A stretch of DNA of 64,000 nucleotides from Sequoia sempervirens (lineage: Eukaryota > Streptophyta > Pinopsida > Cupressales > Cupressaceae), in assembly GCA_007258455.2 (NCBI GenBank), contig VDFB02344339.1, forward strand, positions 1 to 64,000, in the 5' to 3' direction. Shown here one piece after another: positions 23,641 through 36,900 of this stretch. Position 1 is the stretch's first letter. Each line of letters begins with the position of its first letter. The position numbers were made by a program, and so were the translations under genes. The notes under the pieces are model-generated. The model saw nothing but the letters and a program-made list of their open reading frames with translations. It searched no databases and was not told the DNA's origin.

Positions 23641-24647
23641 GGAATTAGACCTAGCATGGTCTTAGGGGGAGCATTAATAGAAAATTGTACAAACCCCCTA
23701 GATGTAAGGTGTGTCAAAATTTGGCACAAGGATATATCGTAAATAATGAGTAAACAGAGGTTATGGAGAAGAATCTGAAAGAAAAGTTCCAAGAATGTTC
23801 TTTTGCAGATCTATTTAGGGTTTATAGTTCAGAGAAATAAGGGTTTTATTAGCTTTTTGAAGTTTTTTGCATTTAATATGAATTAGGGAAAACTGATGGT
23901 GTATAAAGTAAAATTCATAAGTTCTTTTTATCATTTGTGCATTTGAAGAGTTTGAAAAATGACTTGGAGCAATCTTAAAGCGATCTCAAAGTGATTTGAA
24001 GCAATTCTAGGGAAATTCTAAGGAATTATTATGGATAATCATGAATTATTTCTCAATTTACAAAGGGGAAGAAAGGAAAAGGAAGAAGTTTGAATTGAGC
24101 AATAACAAATTCAAGAAAGATAATCATGACGATGGATAGAGGATCAAGTGGAAATATTCCATTGAAGCTGAAGGGTGTTGAATTATAAGAATTTGATCAT
24201 AGGAAGATGAAGGAAATGGAACTAGGGCTAAAGACAAATGAATTGGAAAGCATAAAAACCCTAGGTATGGATTCATGGGGAAAATTTCCTTGGTTTGTAG
24301 AAAAGAATCTATCTTGTTTTTGTGAAGTTGATTCAAGAACGACAACATTATGTTGGATGAACTGTACCTGATACAATGATGTGGAGGAACTTAATGGTAT
24401 TGAAAAAGACCCTCAAGCTCTATTGATAAATACTATTGTTGTTTTTGTTGTAAGGTATGTTGTGCATGACATCTCTTATAAAATCTATTTCAAAAATCGT
24501 GAAGGTTCGACTTCGGCTATTGATGTATGCACACATGATGTTTAAGGAAAATAGGTAGTTTGACTTGTGTAGCCTATTACTAGAAAACCTAATTGAGAAT
24601 GTTAGAATGTCCTTGGTCGAGAGCTATCCTTTTTAGTTTGGGTCTTT
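23641..24647 (+). other. copia-2 interior without a recognised gene
   Basis: Between the zinc knuckles and the nested element there are only short frames. Nothing resembles protease or integrase. The final bases TCTTT (24643-24647) are the target site of the nested element. Confidence 0.55.
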
Positions 24648-27600
24648 TGTAGCGCCTTCCGTTTCAGTCGTCGTTGATGTTAAGTAAGTTGACCATTGGG
24701 TGGTTATGTCATTTCCGCATGTTCGAGTAGTGTGATAAGTTGATTTTGAGGTGTCTTGATTTTGTGATTTTGTAATATTGTATAGTTTTGATTATTTTTA
24801 TTAATTAAATTAAAAGGATTAAAAGGGAACTTAATTTAATTGGGAAGTGAAATTATAACTGAATGAACTACATTAGTAAATGATACGATAACTATTTTGG
24901 ATGGTTAATTATTAAATTAAAATAATAACTAAAACAAGTATGAGTAATTAAACAATGTGATAAAATAAGATTTTTATTAATTTCTTTGTGAAATAAATAA
25001 TTAAATAAATGTTTTAATATAATTAGAGGTTATGAAAGAATAAAATTACATTGTTAATAGAAATAAATAAAAATAGAATATTGCAAGGTAATTATCATTT
25101 AATGTTTAAATTCGATTAACAAATTTAAAGTGAGGAAATATTAGAAAGATTAAATATTTATTGACTATCTAATAGATGACCTAGAGTAAATTATAAAATA
25201 ATAATTAAGGGTCGTGGTTGTCATTCATTCATAACTGCTGGAAGTTGAACGGTTTCCCGAGAGGAGTAGATTCCTCCTTCATAATAAGGGTTTTCAGTTA
25301 CTCATTTGGGGAGGGGGGGCAACAAGCACAAAGGTTGAATTGTTCTTAGCAAGTAAAAAAAAAAGTTTCAGAATAAACAAAAGAGCAGGGACATCACCAT
25401 GTTTCCAGCAAGTCGACAGGCATATTATCCAGGTATTTTTCTCTATACGTTTTGTTTTTGATTAGTAAAGGATTGTGTTGGTTGTTAAATCATTAGATAA
25501 TATAGCCATTGGAATGTTCTTGTTGATGATCTATTTATCATCCATCTGGCAGTTGAGAAAATCGAATCTTTGCTTATATTTTGCTCTCTCTGCTTGTCTT
25601 GTATCCAATCTTTGTTTGGGCATCTGGCCCCTTGTATTTTGTTGTTTCTACTATTTTCCCTAACCAATAAAACATCTATTCACTAAGATATTCATGCTCT
25701 GGCCTGCATTATTTTTCTGTCATGCCTGGCATCAACTTCTTGTTGGAAAAACGTCCAACCTACTTCTATCCTTTTCTCTTCCACCGAATCTTCCCCAACT
25801 ATAGCGTTGATATTGGATTGGCCTGCAATCATTTTATTGTCTTGTTGCTCCTTGCATTCCTAATTTATATTAAACTCGCTTCTCCTTGCTCTTGATATGA
25901 CCACCGTAAACATAGATAATCTGCTTGATTTTGCTGGCAATCTATCGCAATTGCTGCACTTGAAAATATTATTTATTCTGCCATCTAGCCACGTGTTTGC
26001 ACCTTGCCTTCCTCCTTTCCTTATGACTGGTGGATAACATTTTTGATTTGATAATAATGCAAGTAGATGGCGATATTTCCAAATTCCCAAAATTCACTTT
26101 CTCATATAATGGCCTCTTACATTTTTGCAACCGTAACCATCTCAAACTTGGAGGAAGCTTGGTTCGTGTGTCTTCTCTGATGTCGTCCATGAACAGATTG
26201 TTCAAGCAAAGAAATTGAGGACCAATGAGCAGATTATTTAACTCTCTTGGTCTGCGCAATGTTTCAAGCCCTTGCCAGTTACCTCCATTCAATCGAAGCT
26301 GAGAGAAATTGATGTTATTGGATGCAGTGCTTAGGTGAGCTCCTTCGCACAGTAGGGTAATCTAAATTTATGAATCCCCCTAAAACCTTAGGCAAAACTA
26401 GCACAGCTGCAACGCCAGACTTGCAAAAGTGTAGTAAATCAAATAGTCACTCTGAATCCCTTGGCAGCCTGTTACTATCACAGCAATTATTGTTGGAACA
26501 TTGTACTGAATTAAATAGCCTCTCTGATTTCTTTGTCAACCTGTCTGAGTTATGGCATTTGAATTCCCAACTGCATATATGAGTGACTTTTTATTTATTT
26601 TGAATTTATATCTTTTTGATTACCATTCTTTTATATATATATATGTATGGTTATATAAACAAGTAGGGATACATAATTAGGTTAAAAGATTTGAGTGAAT
26701 GTAGACTTTTATATTTAGAATTTGTGAGGATATTTCAATATATAAGTAGATTTCTATGATGAGTAATATTCAAAGAAAATGGTTCGTATTTATAAAATAT
26801 GTTTATAAAACATGGATAATTTCTTTAATTGTTTTGTTTGTGATTTTATGGTGGTGTAAACGTAAAATATGAATCAAGTGTTAGAATGTTCGGTAAGATA
26901 GTGAGTTAAGTAAAAGTGTAATTTTATTTTATGGTAAGTGAATTAATAAAAGGTGATAAAGAATTTTAATTAGATAGTTGATTTGTAAATGAAGTATTGA
27001 ATTCGCTTCAGAAAATAAAAGAATTGGGTAAATAATTAAAGTGAAAATGGTTATTTCGCTAGGTTGTTTAGTAAAATATTATTTAACAAAGGATTTTAAC
27101 GGAATAAACATTATCAAAGTAGGTATTTAATTTTGTTGTGTATTTAGTTAAAGTAAATTGATTTATATGGTTAATTAAGTTTTAGGGTTCACTAAAGGAG
27201 ATAAGTGTTCTGCGTTTACATAGTTTCTTTTACTTGAAGGTTAAATGATAAAAGTGAGGATAAATCCCAGGTTCATAGGTTAATTAATTTAGATGATACT
27301 GATTAAATGTTAAATGATTTTAATTAGCTTTTTGTTATCTAATGAGTCTGTGAATGATAATTATTTATCAAACTACTATGTGAAATAATTCATTAGTGTC
27401 GTCACCTTAGTATTATAATAAAGTTGTAAATTACAGAATTGTTATCTTAGTATTACATTTTAAAGTTATAATTAGGATTCGTATTAAACAGTTGATGGAT
27501 TTGATTATCTTATAAATGATATAGTTATTTTAAATATAATTATTTGTAGTAAATACTCTCATAATTTAATTAAGTGGATATATTAAAATAAGTGGTAAAA

Positions 27601-30600
27601 ACGTTGAAATAATGCTTAAATCAAAGGAAGGTCTTTATGGTTATAATGTGTGAGTAAATGTGTTTTAAACAAAGTGTTTTGATTATTGGTTTAAGTGTTA
27701 TTTAATTGTTTAGGATGGGTGTTAATTGTGGGATATCATTGGAGATGTCTCAATGGCCTGTTCATTGTAACTGTTTTAAGATAGTGTTCTTCAAGGTTGA
27801 TGTGTTTTATGGTTTCCTTGTATGGAATTATTCCTTAAGACTTTGTAATTAATGTGTTTATATTCAAAAAATGATTTATTTATATGAGTTAGGAAATTAG
27901 ATTTGTTAGGTAGTTAAGTTGGAGAGTTATGTGATGTGTTGTTGAGTAAGTTAGTAAAGTGATTAGAAAGGTTCCTTATGTTAATTTTTGATAATGTGGG
28001 TAACGTTGATAGATTAGTTTATTCTTAAGTGGAATAGTTAACTTAGAAAGAATGAAAAGTAGAGTTTTGTAAGTTGTTGATGTATGTAGATAATATTAGT
28101 GATAGGGATTATTTCTGTTTAGGTGGGAGAATTGATTTATAAGATAAATGGAAGTAAATAAATTTGAAAACTTTAAATAGTTGGGTATTACGATAAAGGC
28201 TAGTGAATGATTGTTGATTCGATAAATGTTTTGATTAATTATATTTAGTTAAACAAAGGGTTTATGTAAATGAATAAAATTAGATGATCTTTTCTAAGTC
28301 AATTTCCCTCATATTCTTTTAATAGTTGATTTGTGGGATTTCTATAAGAACAGTTCTAGAAAATACTTGTGATTGATATCAGGATCAAATTGTTGGTTTG
28401 AGTGGGTTGATCTTCAAGGGAGATTGTTGTTATAATGTGTAAATTGGAATATATTTGTGTTTGAAAGAGTATACTTGTGAATAGTGTCTTATGGCTTAAA
28501 CCATTAGATTTTATTTTCACTTCGTAATATTGTGCTATCCTTAAATGTTGGAAATGATTGATCTTTAAACTAATGTTCTTTTTAAAATGCTTCAAGTTAC
28601 TTCTTATTGAATGAATGGATATATTATTAGAATGTGTGGTTTTATAGATTCTTTGAATGTGACTTTTCCTGAGTTGATTTTTGAGTTGGAGTTTTTCTGT
28701 CATTTTATTTATGTTGCTATTCGTTGGGAACCAGTATGTGTTCTTTTGTTCTTTACCTAAGTGGCAAATTGGTTAATGTTAACTTTGTCATGATTGATGG
28801 TTCTACTTGATGAGTCAAATTGAAAAGTTCTTTGAATTATGGGTATTCCGAGAGGAGAAAATAGAGGTTTCCCTTGGATTCTCGATTTAGTTCGTATCGA
28901 AGTTGTTGGTGTTGTTGAGTGGAGTTGTTGATCTTATTTTGGTGTATTTTCTCATTATATTTATATTGGAAATAGTTCTTTGAGGTCTTGCAATTATTGT
29001 TGTCAGTTCTTTGATGGGGAAACCCTAGTGTAACTTTATGAGAATCTTCTAGAGGTTTATTTTACTATTGGTTAATGTTCCTCCTTTTATGTGCCCTTGT
29101 TGTGGCAAATGTTTTGGTTTCATGTTTTTTTTGAAAGGGTTGTACGGGAATCATGGAGATTTTTGATTATGTATTTATGGCAAGATGGTTAATGCCTTGC
29201 ATGTTGCTCTATTGTGATATAATGTTCTTGTTATGTTGTACAACCCTTGGATTTTGGTTTTATGTTTTGAGTGTCTAGACAGAGAGAGTGGCTCTAAGTG
29301 GGTGGTTGGCGCACAAAGGGGCACCAGGATAGCCCTCGTTAGAGTGAATTTAATAAGAGATAATTTAAATAATTAACTAGGGGGTGGGTAGAATCACATT
29401 AAGAAGATAATTGATGCCTCATCCGCCTTTGAGTGCTACCACAGACTAAAGGGGATTGAGAAGTCCGTGGTTGGCAAGATCGTTGCCTTGTCTTCATGAA
29501 AGGTTAATGGTTCCGCATGAGCAACCATATGGAGCGGTTCCTTGAGATAGGTAGCCTGGATAACCATAGATGGAGGTAGTTCCTAGTGCTTGGTTGCCTG
29601 GATAATCCGTCAGTAGATGGAGGCGATACCTTGCAGTAGGTAGCCTGGAGAATCCATGTTAAGCCATGCGATGACACTCTCCTCTAACACTCCTTCTTAT
29701 GTTGTTACTTTGGAAATCCTCTGGAAGTGGGTCTTTGTCTTGAGTTGATGGATCATAGTTGTTTGAATTGATTTATGGTTTTACCCTATTTTATCTATGG
29801 TGTATTCTATGGTCTTGTATAAATCTTGTTGATAATTTGGGTTTCGACCTTGTACTCTTATGGTACTATGATATGATGTTATTGTGTTGGTTAATTACAA
29901 TTTGGAATTGTATTATGTTTGGAAGTGTTTCATGATCATCCTTTGGTTATTTGTTTGCTGGTTATTGCTTTATTTATGTGATGAGATTTATGACTCTTGG
30001 ATGTGGTTGATTGTGTCATTGTAATTTTTTAGTGTTATGATACTTTTTTTATGATGTTGAGTCTTGTGGTTCTCTGTTGGATGTTCTTGGTTGAGGTCTC
30101 TTTCTTGTTATCTCCTAGCACGGGGGGTGGGTCTTCGGACTCACATGGTCGGGTGGAATGTGCCAAGCACCCCATTGGGTCCCCAATCAAGGATCAAGAG
30201 GTGGGGATTGATGCTGTTGTGGCGACTCCAGAGTTGTATTTGTCTTGGAGCTAGTTATGATACTTTGTATTCATCTATTCATTTGTATCATGCTATCTGG
30301 TGATGGTTTCACTCATATTTGGAACACTTTTGTATCATTGTACTTCTTGAACATTGTACTGTAATGTAATATTGGCCATGGTAGCTGTTATTCAATGCGT
30401 ACCCAAATGGTTTCTTATCAATGCTTAAATATGAATGTGTTATATTTGTTACTGTTTACTTTTTATCTTTGGATTTTATTCTTTATGGTTGTTGTATGGA
30501 TCTAAGTCGCGTAATGACTCCTCGTGTACCCCAAGGGATGTATGTGTTAATGAATCTATTTAAATGAAATTCACGTTATGACTTGATGTGTATTACATGT

Positions 30601-30684
30601 ATGTTATGTGCATTTAAAAAAAAAAAAGTTGTGTTGTAATTACTGTGTTATTGTCCTTTGGGGTTCGCACGGCGGGGCGTTACA
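24648..30684 (+). repeat. 5' giant LTR
   Basis: 6037 bp, TG...CA. It contains LRR-like gene fragments (25.9-26.6 kb), a long AT-rich stretch with no features (26.6-29.0 kb) and a GC-richer 3' part (29.28-30.25 kb) with imperfect repeats of GGTAGCCTGGATAACC and GATGGAG. I see no strong TATA box. No long open frame starting with ATG is conserved as a gene. Confidence 0.93.
25860..26582. pseudogene. LRR-like (NLR-type) gene fragments inside the 5' giant LTR
   Basis: Plus strand 26430-26575 reads CSKSNSHSESLGSL, LLLEHCTELNSLSDFF and VNLSELWHLN, which resembles the C-terminal leucine-rich repeats of plant NLR immune receptors (CxxLxxLPDSxGNLxxLxxLxL). Minus strand 26292-25860 reads QGLETLRRPRELNNLLI, CLNNLFMDDI, LPPSLRWLRLQKC and, in another frame, NIFKCSNCDRLPAKSSRLSMF, again with LRR-like spacing. 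Stops and frame changes separate the blocks. If correct, pieces of a host NLR gene were captured in opposite orientations. No NB-ARC P-loop is visible. Leu-rich chance similarity is the alternative. Confidence 0.4.
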
Positions 30685-30688
30685 ACAT

Positions 30689-30700
30689 TGGTATCAAAGC
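30689..30700 (+). other. Primer-binding site of the giant-LTR element
   Basis: TGGTATCAAAGC four bases after the LTR end; one mismatch to the initiator tRNA-Met complement. Confidence 0.85.
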
Positions 30701-31883
30701 ATAGGTTCATACACTAGGCACTGTGTGCTCACTATGTAACCTTGCGCTTAGACCCGTGCATCTTGAGTTTCACTTTTCTTTTGTCGTTGTTGTGGACCTG
30801 AGTTTCTTCTGTTAACCGGTGTTGGGTCAATGGTGCAGGAAACCGATTGAAAGGATAGGACCCATGGTGTAGTGCGCAATGCACCGATATCCTTCCTGTC
30901 GGGGATGCTCTATGGACCCTTGAGTTTTAGTGTGATATGTTTCTTGGTGATGTGTTTTATGTGTGTGAATATGTCAAGTTGTGTGGAATTTGCGATTTTG
31001 TTGTCCTTGAATGGTGAATTATGTTTCTTGAATATGTGAAGGTGTAAAATTTTGTCCTTTTTATTGAAATTGAGGTGAGATTTGGTGTTGAATAATGATT
31101 AAAGTGAAGTTCTTCTTGTGAAAATTATGAGTTTTAATGAAAATGTGAGGTTTTGTGGAGAATTATTTTATGATTTTTAGCATAATATAGTATTTTGAGG
31201 TTAAAATGCAACTTGAATTATTGGTACTAATGTGCAATATTCTATGTTAGCTTTTGATTTATAGGAACTTGGCTTCAGAAAGCATAGTGACGAAGGTAAT
31301 GTAATTGTAATATGTAGGTATAGGTACTTATAATGTCAAGTAGTAATTCATTGTGATATAGTAGATGGATTAGGTTTATGGTTAGCATCCTTATGAGAAT
31401 ATTGTTTAACTAATAAGAAGTAAACTGTTTACAAGTTACTAGAATGGTTTTGACTATTATGTGTGGTTAATGGGAGGGACAGTGTAGTATCACTCACTCG
31501 CGAGTGCCCTACTATGCTAGGATTTCCTCTGACAATGTATTTGTGATATATATGTATTGTGCACAATGTTTGTTTGCATGCAGGATTGCAGGGATTAAGT
31601 CTCAATTCCACCTGCATTGTCAGGACTGGGCGAGCATCATAAACACCCAATGGGCTTGACATTGAACATAGGAGCTAACAAGAAAGTTTCCTCGACTTAG
31701 TTTGTCCACTCTGTCCTAGTGCTTGGAAAATTAGTTTGGTTGCAACCCCATTACTATTATCATTTTGGGTATCATTTCCTTATTTTGGTTTGTTTATTTT
31801 CGTTGCTTACTTGATGATGTTTAATTAATGATTTGACTTGTGGTGTTGATGTGCTTATGTTTTTGTTAGTTTATGGAATTATG

Positions 31884-31928
31884 CCTGGGCTCAACTTCCA
31901 GGAGTAAGTTGAAGCCTAGGGGGGAGGA
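31884..31928 (+). other. Hairpin adjoining the polypurine tract
   Basis: CCTGGGCTCAACTT (31884-31897) pairs with AAGTTGAAGCCTAGG (31906-31920), with one bulge and one G-T. The purine tract GGGGGGAGGA (31919-31928) overlaps its end and precedes the TG of the LTR. Confidence 0.7.
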
Positions 31929-33144
31929 TGTAGCGCCTTCCATTTCAGTCATCGTTGATGTTAAGTAAGTTGACCATTGGGTGGTTATGTCATTTTCGCA
32001 TGTTCGAGTAGTGTGATAAGTTGATTTTGAGGTGTCTTGATTTTGTGATTTTGTAATATTGTATAGTTTTGATTATTTTTATTAATTAAATTAAAAGGAT
32101 TAAAAGGGAACTTAATTTAATTGGGAAGTGAAATTATAACTGAATGAACTACATTAGTAAATGATACGATAACTATTTTGGATGGTTAATTATTAAATTA
32201 AAATAATAACTAAAATAAGTATGAGTAATTAAACAATGTGATAAAATAAGATTTTTATTAATTTCTTTGTGAAATAAATAATTAAATAAATGTTTTAATA
32301 TAATTAGAGGTTATGAAAGAATAAAATTACATTGTTAATAGAAATAAATAAAAATAGAATATTGCAAGGTAATTATCATTTAATGTTTAAATTTGATTAA
32401 CAAATTTAAAGTGAGGAAATATTAGAAAGATTAAATATTTATTGACTATCTAATAGATGACCTATTTGAGAGTAAATTATAAAATAATAATTAAGGGTCG
32501 TGGTTGTCATTCATTCATAACTGCTGGAAGTTGAACGGTTTCCCGAGAGGAGTAGATTCCTCCTTCATAATAAGGGTTTTCAGTTACTCATTTGGGGAGG
32601 GGGGGCAACAAGCACAAAGGTTGAATTGTTCTTAGCAAGTAAAAAAAAAGTTTCAGAATAAACAAAAGAGCAGGGACATCACCATGTTTCCAGCAAGTCG
32701 GCAGGCATATTATCCGGGTATTTTTCTCTATACGTTTTGTTTTCAATTAGTAAAGGATTGTGTTGGTTGTTAAATCCTTAGATAATATAGCCATTGGAAT
32801 GTTCTTGTTGATGATCTATTTATCGTCCATCTGGCAGTTGAGAAAATTGAATCTTTGCTTATATTTTGCTCTCTCTGCTTGTCTTGTATCCAATCTTTGT
32901 TTGGGCATCTGGCCCCTTGTATTTTGTTGTTTCTACTATTTTCCTTAACCAATAAAACATCTATTCACTAAGATATTCATGCTCTGGCCTGCATTATTTT
33001 TCTGTCATGCCTGGCATCAACTTCTTGTTGGAAAAACGTCCAACCTACTTCTATCCTTTTCTCTTCCATCGAATCTTCCCCAACTATAGCGTTGATATTG
33101 GATTGGCCTGCAATCATTTTATTGTCTTGTTGCTCCTTGCATTC

Positions 33145-33840
33145 CTAATTTATATTAAACTCGCTTCTCCTTGCTCTTGATATGACCACCGTAAACATAG
33201 ATAATCTGTTTGATTTTGCTGGCAATCTATCGCAATTGCTGCACTTGAAAATATTATTTATTCTGCCATCTAGCCACGTGTTTGCACCTTGCCTTCCTCC
33301 TTTCCTTATGACTGGTGGATAACATTTGTGATTTGATAATAATGCAAGTAGATGGTGATATTTCCAAATTCCCAAAATTCACTTTCTCATATAATGGCCT
33401 CTTACATTTTTGCAACCGTAACCATCTCAAATTGGAGGAAGCTTGGTTCGTGTGTCTTCTCTGATTTCGTCCATGAACAGATTGTCCAAGCAAAGAAATT
33501 GAGGACCAATGAGCAGATTATTTAACTCTCTTGGTCTGCGCAATGTTTCAAGCCCTTGCCAGTTACCTCCATTCAATCGAAGCTGAGAGAAATTGATGTT
33601 ATTGGATGCAGTGCTTAGGTGAGATCCTTCGCACAGTAGGGTAATCTAAATTTATGAATCTCCCTAAAACCTTAGGCAAAACTAGCACAGCTGCAACACC
33701 AGACTTGCAAAAGTGTAGTAAATCAAATAGTCACTCTGAATCCCTTGGCAGCCTGTTTCTATCACATCAATTAGAGTTGGAACATTGTACTGAATTAAAT
33801 AGCCTCTCTGATTTCTTTGTCAACCTGTCTGAGTTATGAC
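33145..33840. pseudogene. LRR-like fragments, copy in the 3' giant LTR
   Basis: Counterpart of 25860-26582. The plus-strand block LELEHCTELNSLSDFF..NLSEL and the minus-strand LRWLRLQKC and NIFKCSNCDRLPAKS blocks are present. A one-base deletion near 33432 breaks the longer minus frame of the 5' copy. Confidence 0.4.
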
Positions 33841-33911
33841 ATTTGAATTCCCAACTGCATATATGAGTGACTTTTTATTTATTTTGAATTTATATCTTTT
33901 TTATTACCATT

Positions 33912-33913
<2 letters not shown>

Positions 33914-33962
<49 letters not shown>
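33914..33962. repeat. (TA)n microsatellite
   Basis: About 24 TA units in the 3' giant LTR; the 5' LTR has only about 6 at the same place (26632-26645). Confidence 0.95.
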
Positions 33963-33967
<5 letters not shown>

Positions 33968-36900
33968 GTTATATAAACAAGTAGGGATACATAATTAGGT
34001 TAAAAGATTTGAGTGAATGTAGACTTTTATATTTAGAATTTGTGAGGATATTTCACAATATAAGTAGATTTGTATGATGAGTAATATTCAAAGAAAATGG
34101 TTCGTATTTATAAAATATGTTTATAAAACATGGATAATTTCTTTAATTGTTTTGTTTATGATTTTATGGTGGTGTAAAAGTAAAATATGAATCGAGTGTT
34201 AGAATGTTCGGTAAGATAGTGAGTTAAGTAAAAGTGTAATTTTATTTTATGGTAAGTGAATTAATAAAAGGTGATAAAGAATTTTAATTAGATAGTTGAT
34301 TTGTAAATGAAGTATTGAATTCGCTTCAGAAAATAAAAGAATTGGGTAAATAATTAAAGTGACAATGGTTATTTTGCTAGGTTGTTTAGTAAAATATTGT
34401 TTAACAAAGGATTTTAACGGAATAAACATTATCGAAATAGGTATTTAATTGTGTTGTGTATTTAGTTAAAGTAAATTGATTTATATGGTTAATTAAGTTT
34501 TAGGGTTCACTAAAGGAGATAAGTGTTCTGCATTTACATAGTTTCTTTTACTTGAAGGTTAAATGATAAAAGTGAGGATTAATCCCAGGTTCATAGGTTA
34601 ATTAATTTAGATGATACTGATTAAATGTTAAATGATTTTAATTAACTTTTTGTTATCTAATGAGTCTGTGAATGATAATTATTTATCAAACTACTATGTG
34701 AAATAATTCATTAGTGTCGTCACCTTAGTATTATAATAAAGTTGTAAATTACAGAATTGTTATCTTAGTATTACATTTTAAAGTTATAATTAGGATTCGT
34801 ATTAAACATTTGATGGATTTGATTATCTTATAAATGATATAGTTATTTTAAATATAATTATTTGTAGTAAATACTCTCTTAATTTAATTAAGTGGATATA
34901 TTAAAATAAGTGGTAAAAACGTTGAAATAATGCTTAAATCAAAGGAAGGTCTTTATGGTTATAATGTGTGAGTAAATGTGTTTTAAACAAAGTGTTTTGA
35001 TTATTGGTTTAAGTGTTATTTAATTGTTTAGGATGGGTGTTAATTGTGGGATATCATTGGAGATGTCTCAATGGCCTGTTCATTGTAACTGTTTTAAGAT
35101 AGTGTTCTTCAAGGTTGAGGTGTTTTATGGTTTCCTTGTATGGAATTATTCCTTAAGACTTTGTAATTAATGTGTTTATATTCAGAAAATGATTTATTTA
35201 TAGGAGTTAGGAAATTAGATTTGTTAGGTAGTTAAGTTGGAGAGTTATGTGATGTGTTGTTAAGTAAGTTAGTAAAGTGATTAGAAAGGTTCCTTATGTT
35301 AATTTTTGATAATGTGGGTAACGTTGATAGATTAGTTTATTCTTAAGTGGAATAGTTAACTTAGAAATAATGAAAAGTAGAGTTTTGTAAGTTGTTGATG
35401 TATGTAGATAATATTAGTGATAGGGATTATTTCTGTTTAGGTGGGAGAATTGATTTATAAGATAAATGGAAGTAAATAAATTTGAAAACTTTAAATAGTT
35501 GGGTATTACGATAAAGGCTAGTGAATGATTGTTGATTTGATAAATGTTTTGATTAATTATATTTAGTTAAACAAAGGGTTTATGTAAATGAATAAAATTA
35601 GATGATCTTTTCTAAGTCAATTTCCCTCATATTCTTTTAATAGTTGATTTGTGGGATTTCTATAAGAACAGTTTTAGAAAATACTTGTGATTGATATCAG
35701 GATCAAATTGTTGGTTTGAGTGGGTTGATCTTCAAAGGGAGATTGTTGTTATAATGTGTAAATTGGAATATATTTGTGTTTGAAAGAGTATACTTGTGAA
35801 TAGTGTCTTATGGCTTAAACCATTAGATTTTATTTTCACTTCGTAATATTGTGCTATCCTTAAATGTTGGAAATGATTGATTTTTAAACTAATGTTTCAA
35901 GTTACTTCTTATTGAATGAATGGATATATTATTAGAATGTGTGGTTTTATGGATTCTTTCAATGTGACTTTTCCTGAGTTGATTTTTGAGTTGGAGTTTT
36001 TCTCTCATTTTATTTATGTTGCTATTCGTTGCGAACCAGTATGTGTTCTTTTGTTCTTTACCTAAGTGGTAAATTGGTTAATGTTAACTTTGTCATGATT
36101 GATGGTTCTACTTGATGAGTCAAATTGAAAAGTTCTTTGAATTATGGGTATTCCGAGAGGAGAAAATAGAGGTTTCCCTTGGATTCTCGATTTAGTTCGT
36201 ATCGAAGTTGTTGGTGTTGTTGAGTGGAGTTGTTGATCTTATTTTGGTGTATTTGCTCATTATCTTTATATTGGAAATAGTTCTTTGAGGTCTTGCAATT
36301 ATTGCTGTCAGTTCTTTGATGGGGAAACCCTAGTGTAACTTTATGAGAATCTTCCAGAGGTTTATTTTACTATTGGTTAATGTTCCTCCATGTGGCCGGA
36401 TTTTGATTATGCATTTATGGCAAGATTTATTACCGCCCAGATGCTGCTCCCCATTGTGATATAATTGTTCTGAGCAGGTTGTATTTCTCGAACCCTTTGA
36501 TTTTGGTTTTATGTTTTGAGTGTCTAGAGTGAGAGTGGCTCTAAGTGGGTGGTTGGCACACAAAGGGGCGCTAGGATAGCCCTCGTTAGAGTGAAATTAA
36601 TAAGTGATAATTTAAATAATTAACTAGGGGGTGGGTAGAATCACATTAAAAAGATAATTGATGCCTCATCCGCCTTTGAGTGCTACCACAGACTAAAGGG
36701 GATTGAGAAGGTCGTGGTTGGCAAGATCATTGCCTTGTCTTCATGAAAGGTTAACAGTTCCACATGAGCAACCCTATGGAGCGGTTCCTTGAGATAGGTA
36801 GCCTGGATAACCATAGATGGAGTATGGCCCCTAGTGCTTGGTTGCCCGGATAACTGGGCCAAGATGGAGAAGGTGACTGGCAAGAGGGTAGCCCGAGAAT

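Larger units (their letters stand above)
30685..31928 (+). other. Non-coding interior of the giant-LTR element
   Basis: 1244 bp between primer site and purine tract. All frames are short, and no gag, protease, RT or integrase block is present. The first 250 bp are GC-richer (possible packaging or dimerisation leader); the rest is AT-rich. The last 45 bp hold a hairpin next to the purine tract. Confidence 0.8.

Noticed and set aside
25860..26582. A resident host NLR gene
   Set aside because: The stretch lies within an LTR and recurs at the same place in the second LTR, with stops; at best it is a captured fragment.
30051..30303. Small plus-strand ORFs in the 3' part of the giant LTR (also 37240-37503)
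   Set aside because: The frames change between the two LTRs, codons are not conserved, and no motif is visible; probably GC-rich leader sequence.
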